Shown: positions 58,900-64,000 of the stretch, piece after piece
How positions within the stretch are numbered: position 1 is the first letter of the stretch
Layout of the letters: each line of letters opens with the position of its first letter
Source: an uncultured Bacilli bacterium
GTDB lineage: Bacteria; Bacillota_I; Bacilli_A; RF39; UBA660
Length of the DNA stretch: 64,000 bases
Assembly: GCA_934096945.1 (NCBI GenBank)
Contig: CAKOND010000006.1
Location: 1-64,000, forward strand
Direction of reading: 5' to 3'
Notes under the pieces: generated by a model
Told to the model about the DNA's origin: nothing
What the model saw: only the letters and a program-made list of their open reading frames with translations
Databases searched by the model: none
Program-made: the position numbers and the translations under genes

Positions 58900-60084
58900 T
58901 TATAACAAATCACTAAACTTATTTTCTTCTTTTATACCAACTTTTATTGTTGTATGTCCTTTTATTGCCTTATAAATTAATTCTTTATATGGTATTAATG
59001 CTTCATATTCTTCACATAGTGCTGGACTTGGATTAATAACTGGATGTTTAGGTACAAACACTGTACAACAATCTTCAAAAGGAAGCGTTGATATATCATA
59101 TGTACCAATTTTCTTTGAAATATCAATTATTTCTAATTTATCAAAACATGCAACAGGTCTTATAACTGGCATCTTAACAACTTCATTTATAGCTCTCATA
59201 CTTGTTAGAGTTTGGCTTGCAACTTGACCAATTGATTCACCATTTACCAAAATATTACATTTATTTTCATTTGCAATAATAGCACTTATCCTATACATCA
59301 TTCTTCTCATGATAGTAATTAAATATTCATGAGGTATATTCTTAAGTATAGTTTCTTGAATCTCCGTAAAGTTAATTACATGTACCTTTACTTCCGTATT
59401 ATATTTAGCTAAAACTCTAGCAAGCTTTAAAACTTTATCTTTTGCAGCATCACTAGTATGAGGTGGACTTTCAAAATAAATTGCTTCAAGTTTAACACCA
59501 CGTTTGATAGCAAGATATCCCGCAACAGGAGAATCTATTCCCCCACTTAGCATAAGTAATCCTTTACCCAAAGTTCCAACTGGATAACCACCTAAGCCTT
59601 TAATACCTTCAAAATAAAAAAGCACTTCTTCATTTCTTATTTCAATATTTACAGTAAGCTCAGGATTATGAACATCAACTTTTATATTACTAATATTTTT
59701 AAGTAAATGCCCACCTACTACTTTACTTATTTCCATTGAATTTATGGGATAATTTTTATTACTTCTTTTAGTTACAACCTTAAATGTTTTAAAATCCTTA
59801 CTACTTACTAGATCTAAAACATTATTATTAATATCTTCTATTTCTAAATTATTTGATGTATAACCCACTAAAAGTTCTTGTATTCCAAAGACATTTTCTA
59901 AATGTTTTATAACTTCATCAAAATCATCAGTTTCAATAAACATTCTACCAAAATCATAATAAGTATTATGATTAATATTCTCTAAAGTAACTTCAATATT
60001 ATTTTTAAGTTTACTTATAAAAAAGTTTTTATTATCTTTTTTAGTGCTTAATTCACCATATTTTATAATAATTATTTTTTTCAT
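58900..60084 (-). CDS. thiI: tRNA 4-thiouridine synthetase ThiI
   Basis: Sulfur transfer enzyme for s4U in tRNA and thiazole synthesis, 394 residues. An N-terminal ferredoxin-like/THUMP part is followed by the PP-loop motif LSGGIDSPVAG. There is no C-terminal rhodanese domain, as is normal in Bacilli, where a dedicated cysteine desulfurase supplies the sulfur; such a gene lies at 61399. The ATG at 60084 has AGAGGTG; an upstream start at 60123 is rejected. A HipA-like gene separates it from the desulfurase. Confidence 0.95.
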   Translation of the reverse strand: MKKIIIIKYGELSTKKDNKNFFISKLKNNIEVTLENINHNTYYDFGRMFIETDDFDEVIKHLENVFGIQELLVGYTSNNLEIEDINNNVLDLVSSKDFKTFKVVTKRSNKNYPINSMEISKVVGGHLLKNISNIKVDVHNPELTVNIEIRNEEVLFYFEGIKGLGGYPVGTLGKGLLMLSGGIDSPVAGYLAIKRGVKLEAIYFESPPHTSDAAKDKVLKLARVLAKYNTEVKVHVINFTEIQETILKNIPHEYLITIMRRMMYRISAIIANENKCNILVNGESIGQVASQTLTSMRAINEVVKMPVIRPVACFDKLEIIDISKKIGTYDISTLPFEDCCTVFVPKHPVINPSPALCEEYEALIPYKELIYKAIKGHTTIKVGIKEENKFSDLL

Positions 60085-60116
60085 AAATGCACCTCTTTCC
60101 TTACGTATTTTAACAC

Positions 60117-60137
60117 AAAACAAATAAAAAGACTATT
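60117..60137. repeat. 21-bp direct repeat, copy 1
   Basis: Identical to 61364-61384 (aaaacaaataaaaagactat plus t). It lies just beyond the HipA-like gene's stop and forms the T-rich tail of a terminator there (minus strand). Confidence 0.8.
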
Positions 60138-60146
60138 ACTAATCTT

Positions 60147-61328
60147 TTATTTTATCATATTTTTTAATTTATTAATTTGTCTATTTAACAAAGTACATAG
60201 TCCATCAATTCTTGCATCAGAATATCCCGTTATATTTTGATATTCATATAAAGTACTTTTAAACCATTCAACTAAGCCATCCAGTTTACTTACATCTATT
60301 CTCTTTATATTCTTAACAACTTTAATAATATCATCAAAAGGCATAATAAGATAGAATAATCTTCCTTCTCCGGATACACACATTTCTTCTTCATTATAAT
60401 ATTCGATATTTAAACTTTGACCATTATCAAATATTGGAGCAACATCTAGCCATTTTAATTTATTTACATCTCTTATAATACCAAAATTATTTAAATGTCT
60501 ATCTTCATTCATAATTAAAAAGTCTAAAATATACATATTCTCTATTTTAATACGTGCATCTTTTATACCTTTATCTTCTAACATTTTTATATAATTTTCA
60601 TAATCATCCAAATTTTTATGCTTTTCCATATTATTTATTATTTGACTACAAGTAATAAATTCTGTATCTTTAGTTATAAAACAAGGACACTTTGATACTA
60701 TATTATCTTTATAAACATCTAAAGTATATTTTACATGACTAAATCCAAGCCTATCACAGATTTCACTAGCTAAAACTTCATTAAATGGTTGCAAACTTTC
60801 ATTCTTATATCCACCCTTAAGTAAATATCTAGTGCCATTATCTATGATCCAAGCTTTTTTTAACATTCCATCCGTTGTATTATTCGGAGTTTTTAAAGAC
60901 TTTATACTTTGAATAATATTTCCATTTTTAGATAGAGATGCTTCCATAAATTCTGCGTAATCAAAATCATTATCAAAAAAGTTAATATCATCATACTTTA
61001 TATTGGCATCAAAAGGCTTTAACCAGTATTGGTCAGATAATGATAATCCAAAAGCTTTATCTAAAAGCTCACATGGAGCACTTACATTTAATCTATGAAG
61101 TAGTAAATCTAGTTTATCCCGCCATGAAGGAATGCCACGGCCTTTGAACCATTTACTTAAATTTGCTCTAAAGTCATCATTTATTTCATTATTTTTTTTA
61201 TACACTTCTTTTAAAATATAAGGGGCATAATCTATATTATACACATCAAAAATTTGCGTAAAAACCCCGGTAGCAGAGTCATACAAAGCAGATAAAACTT
61301 CGGTATTTTTATTCATTAATATACATTT
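60147..61328 (-). CDS. HipA-like protein kinase without HipB
   Basis: A 393-residue protein with a C-terminal HipA-type kinase fold. The catalytic loop MNEDRHLNNFG lies near residue 273-283 and the metal-binding APIFDNGQSL follows. The N-terminal ~130 residues lack the usual HipA N-domain pattern. No HipB-like antitoxin gene is next to it, so it is not an obvious toxin-antitoxin pair. The ATG at 61328 is preferred over 61370. It is inserted between cysteine desulfurase and thiI and bordered by a 21-bp direct repeat. Confidence 0.78.
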   Translation of the reverse strand, partial: KCILMNKNTEVLSALYDSATGVFTQIFDVYNIDYAPYILKEVYKKNNEINDDFRANLSKWFKGRGIPSWRDKLDLLLHRLNVSAPCELLDKAFGLSLSDQYWLKPFDANIKYDDINFFDNDFDYAEFMEASLSKNGNIIQSIKSLKTPNNTTDGMLKKAWIIDNGTRYLLKGGYKNESLQPFNEVLASEICDRLGFSHVKYTLDVYKDNIVSKCPCFITKDTEFITCSQIINNMEKHKNLDDYENYIKMLEDKGIKDARIKIENMYILDFLIMNEDRHLNNFGIIRDVNKLKWLDVAPIFDNGQSLNIEYYNEEEMCVSGEGRLFYLIMPFDDIIKVVKNIKRIDVSKLDGLVEWFKSTLYEYQNITGYSDARIDGLCTLLNRQINKLKNMIK

Positions 61329-61363
61329 CATACAATTTGTTCTCCCTACACTTATTATATAAC

Positions 61364-61384
61364 AAAACAAATAAAAAGACTATT
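61364..61384. repeat. 21-bp direct repeat, copy 2
   Basis: Identical to 60117-60137. It contains half of the cysteine desulfurase terminator stem and its T-rich tail, and the start of the HipA-like gene's promoter region. Confidence 0.8.
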
Positions 61385-61397
61385 CTTTTTTGAATAG
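61374..61397 (-). terminator. Terminator of the cysteine desulfurase gene
   Basis: Minus-strand arms CTATTC and GAATAG (61392-61397, 61380-61385), then a T-rich tail. Confidence 0.65.
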
Positions 61398-61398
61398 C

Positions 61399-62526
61399 TT
61401 ATTTTAAATTACTTAAGTTTTCGTATTCTTCTTTAAATATTTCCAAAAATCTATTTACTTCTTCAGTTGTTGTTACATAAGATAAACTAATTCTTAAAGT
61501 ATGTTTTGCTCTATTTATATCATTATAAATAGCTATAACACTATTTGATATATCTCCACTTGAACAAGCTGTATTAGTACTTACATATATTTCATGTTTA
61601 TCTAAAGCATGTACCATAACCTCAGGCATAACATCCATAACACTAACATTTAATATCTGAGGAATACTATATTTAGTTTTATTTATAATAATATTTGGAT
61701 ATTTACTTAAACTAGAAGTTATTTTATCATTAAGTAAACTTACAAATCTTTCTTTTTTTTCAAGGCCATCATTTGCAAGTCTAATAGCTTTTGATAAAGC
61801 TGCAATCAAAGGAAGTGGTGGTGTTCCAGGTTTTAAATCATTACTTTTACCACTTCCATATATAAGTGGTGTTATTTTAACCATACTACTTTTATATAAA
61901 AAACCAATACCTTTAGGTCCAAATATTTTATGTCCAGACATACTAGCAAGGTCAACATCATGCATATTAACACTAACTTTACCAATAGCTTGTGTCATAT
62001 CGGAATGAAAAATTGTTCCCATGTTTTCTTTCTTTATTATTTGCCTAATCATCTTTAATGGTTGTCTTACTCCAATTTCAGAATTAACAGCACAGATACT
62101 TACTAAAATTGTATCTTCTCTAACCTTTTCTTTTAAATCATCAAAATCAATTAAACCTTCTTTATCATTATTAACGTAACTTATTTCAAACCCCATTGTT
62201 TTTAAATAATCACATATAGCATATATTGATGGATGTTCTAGTTTTGAAACAATAATATGTTTTCCTTTTTTATGATTGGCCAGAGCTGTTCCAATTAAAG
62301 CCATATTATTTGCTTCAGTTGCTCCACTTGTATAAACTATTTCACTAGGATTTACTCCGAAGATATCAGCAATTTGTTTCGTAGCACTTTCTAGTAGTGT
62401 ACTAGATTTTTGTCCTAAACTATGAATAGAATTAGCATTACCAATAAAATTCTTAGTTACAGTTGAAAGTGTATCAAAAACACTAATATCAACAGGTGTT
62501 GTAGCACTATAATCTAAATATATCAT
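61399..62526 (-). CDS. Cysteine desulfurase (NifS/IscS family)
   Basis: PLP enzyme of 375 residues that takes sulfur from cysteine. The PLP lysine lies in MSGHKIFGPKG (about residue 199) and the reactive cysteine in TACSSGD (about 321). In Bacillus the equivalent gene (nifZ) sits between ezrA and thiI and serves ThiI, and the same order is seen here apart from the inserted kinase gene. Confidence 0.94.
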   Translation of the reverse strand: MIYLDYSATTPVDISVFDTLSTVTKNFIGNANSIHSLGQKSSTLLESATKQIADIFGVNPSEIVYTSGATEANNMALIGTALANHKKGKHIIVSKLEHPSIYAICDYLKTMGFEISYVNNDKEGLIDFDDLKEKVREDTILVSICAVNSEIGVRQPLKMIRQIIKKENMGTIFHSDMTQAIGKVSVNMHDVDLASMSGHKIFGPKGIGFLYKSSMVKITPLIYGSGKSNDLKPGTPPLPLIAALSKAIRLANDGLEKKERFVSLLNDKITSSLSKYPNIIINKTKYSIPQILNVSVMDVMPEVMVHALDKHEIYVSTNTACSSGDISNSVIAIYNDINRAKHTLRISLSYVTTTEEVNRFLEIFKEEYENLSNLK

Positions 62527-62537
62527 TATTTTCCTCC

Positions 62538-64000
62538 TTAACTTTGTGATTCTTCAAGTAATTTTTTATGAATACCAGGTTCCACAATATTTATGGCATT
62601 TATGGCATTTTCCAAACTATTTTTAAAATTACCTTTAACAAATGCATTTTCTGCTTTTGCAAGACCAAAGTCTACTTCTTTATTTACTACTCGATATCTA
62701 TTTCCATACACAATAGCTGTTTCAGCCATCTTAGCAGTTTTTACAGTTTCATTGACAGTGTTATAAACTTTAAGTACTAAATCTCTCGCCGTATCAACAC
62801 GAAGATTAAGTATTTTAATAGATATAGGTCTTTTATCAAGTTCACGAACAAGAACATTAATAGCTTCCATAGCTTCAGATGCTTCCACATAATAATTTTT
62901 AGGAACACATGGAAGTTTATAAGAACGTATTCTTTCTTTAGTTTGTGATAAAATCTTCTTTATTTCATCAAGTTGCTCACGAGCCCTAAGTTCATCTTCT
63001 TTTAAGCTACCTAAAGTTTTTAAAGCTCCATTTAGTTTTTCTTCAGTTTTAATTAGTTTAGAATTTATAATTTCCATTTCTCTGGCAAGTTTAGTATATG
63101 CTAAAATCTTGCTTCTTGCAGTATCAACTACTTTATCATAACTTGCCCTGATACCCATAATCTCTTCTTTTATCTCAGCAATAACAGCAACTTCATCATC
63201 AGATAAATCATAACTATATTTTATATCACCAATTTTTTTGAAAAGTTCATTATTTACCTTTTCAAGTTTAGTTGCCTTAAGAAGGATACTTCTACTATAA
63301 TCTTCATATATTTTTTTACTATATCTTTCTTTATCAAAATCACTATATAATGAGTCAAAATAATCATGCATCGTTTTAAGTTCAAAAAGTGAATCTTCAA
63401 CATTTAACACATTAAGTCTTTGAAATATATCTTGTATTTTCTTATTAGCTTCATTTATATTATAATCAATATTTAAATATTCAAGATTAAACCCATCTCT
63501 AGTCATTTTATCAGCAATATTTTTGATGTCTTCTTCCTTTTTAGGAATTAAATTTTTACCTAGCATAACTATAGGTCTTGCTTCATCAATAATTACTTTT
63601 AAGTTACTTATAACATCTGCTATAGCTTTAACAATTTTACCAACTTCTGTATAAGCGTTAGCTTCCATAGAACTTTCAAAAGCAGCAAAAAGCTTATCAA
63701 CATTTTCAAATTGAAGTTCTAAAGGAACTTTAACTATTTCATATTCATCTTCAAATTCTTTATAAGTACTTAAAACTTCACGATATTCAGCTTTTAACTT
63801 AGTTATTGTTTCTCTATTTCTCTCTTCACTTAAAGTAACATCTTTTATTTCATCAAGTAAAAAAGATGCTTTAGTTTTTAAAGTATTTAAATCAAAATCA
63901 GCTTTTAAAACTAATCCCTTTAATTCTTTAAAATTCTTTTCTTCAAATAGTTCTTCAATTTCATTTATAGTTTCAGTTATCTTAGGCATTTCCGTATCTT
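62538..64000 (-). CDS. ezrA: Septation ring formation regulator EzrA, N-terminus cut by the window
   Basis: Coiled-coil cell-division protein that restrains FtsZ ring assembly. The visible part is nearly all helix with long heptad-like Lys/Glu/Leu stretches. An ATG at 63989 exists, but the frame stays open to the window edge and the N-terminal membrane segment of EzrA is missing, so the real start is beyond 64000. The MPKITETINEIEELFE stretch matches the segment that follows the membrane anchor in EzrA. The ezrA-desulfurase-thiI order supports the call. Confidence 0.85.
   Translation of the reverse strand, partial: DTEMPKITETINEIEELFEEKNFKELKGLVLKADFDLNTLKTKASFLLDEIKDVTLSEERNRETITKLKAEYREVLSTYKEFEDEYEIVKVPLELQFENVDKLFAAFESSMEANAYTEVGKIVKAIADVISNLKVIIDEARPIVMLGKNLIPKKEEDIKNIADKMTRDGFNLEYLNIDYNINEANKKIQDIFQRLNVLNVEDSLFELKTMHDYFDSLYSDFDKERYSKKIYEDYSRSILLKATKLEKVNNELFKKIGDIKYSYDLSDDEVAVIAEIKEEIMGIRASYDKVVDTARSKILAYTKLAREMEIINSKLIKTEEKLNGALKTLGSLKEDELRAREQLDEIKKILSQTKERIRSYKLPCVPKNYYVEASEAMEAINVLVRELDKRPISIKILNLRVDTARDLVLKVYNTVNETVKTAKMAETAIVYGNRYRVVNKEVDFGLAKAENAFVKGNFKNSLENAINAINIVEPGIHKKLLEESQS

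Noticed and set aside
60147..61328. HipBA toxin-antitoxin pair
   Set aside because: No HipB-like DNA-binding gene is next to it; the neighbours are thiI and the cysteine desulfurase.
86..64000. Alternative genetic code with TGA as tryptophan (Mollicutes-like)
   Set aside because: Several genes end cleanly at TGA (ybxB at 7512, the M16 peptidase at 15699), and conserved tryptophans use TGG.
1..64000. tRNA or rRNA genes, insertion sequences with transposase, prophage
   Set aside because: Reading both strands, I saw no clover-leaf tRNA, rRNA, transposase or phage structural gene.

Overview
The window comes from an AT-rich, low-GC Gram-positive bacterium (Bacillota, Bacilli-like) using the standard genetic code. 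TGA acts as a stop (for example at 7512 and 15699) and tryptophan is read as TGG. Shine-Dalgarno sequences of the AGGAGG type precede most genes. EzrA, RNase Y, RNase J, TagO, a dlt-type operon, the rsmC-like/rpoB/rpoC order and the ezrA/cysteine desulfurase/thiI order all point to Bacilli. The overall look resembles the small uncultured gut Bacilli lineages, but that placement is inference.

Layout. 1-9.6 kb: rpoC, rpoB, an rsmC-like methyltransferase, an OB-fold membrane protein and HU, all on the minus strand. 9.8-11.4 kb: a minimal Ku plus ATP-dependent ligase pair. 11.4-14.8 kb: typA and a secreted Hint-domain protein, the latter flanked by a copy of the typA 3' end. 15-23 kb: rpsD with an S4-type leader pseudoknot; an operon with two M16 peptidases, an HD phosphohydrolase, a radical SAM protein and a small membrane protein; a single-pass acidic protein; RNase J. 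23-28 kb: glycosyltransferase/GtrA fusion, phosphodiester glycosidase and RNase Y. 28-29.1 kb: a strip of gene fragments. 29-50 kb: a surface-polymer region containing a dlt-like operon, wecB (UDP-ManNAc synthesis), two MBOAT O-acyltransferase modules, TagA, a second glycosyltransferase, Wzy-like, Wzx-like and sulfatase-fold proteins, an HTH/LicC-type cytidylyltransferase with an ABC importer, and tagO. 50-58 kb: a defence-like region. Its core is an AAA ATPase plus subtilisin-like protease pair (IetAS-like), followed in the same operon by two metallo-beta-lactamase-fold proteins and two small unknown proteins; an AAA_14/DUF4143 ATPase lies upstream. 58-64 kb: thiI, a HipA-like kinase, a cysteine desulfurase and ezrA (cut by the window edge).

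The genes of 29-50 kb fit one story. TagO, WecB and TagA make a teichoic-acid-type GlcNAc-ManNAc linkage unit. Wzx and Wzy suggest flipping and polymerisation, and the MBOAT, acyltransferase, dlt and LicC-type genes suggest decoration of the polymer.

The most unusual observations are: (i) the IetAS-like operon with two extra MBL-fold proteins; (ii) three accessory insertions of the same layout, where an intact host gene or its terminator is followed by cargo and then a copy of the host 3' end (76 bp of typA around the Hint gene, 115 bp of wecB around the dlt operon, 21 bp of a terminator region around the HipA-like gene); (iii) an RpoB that naturally carries Lys and Asp at positions equivalent to E. 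coli 513 and 526, predicting intrinsic rifampicin resistance.
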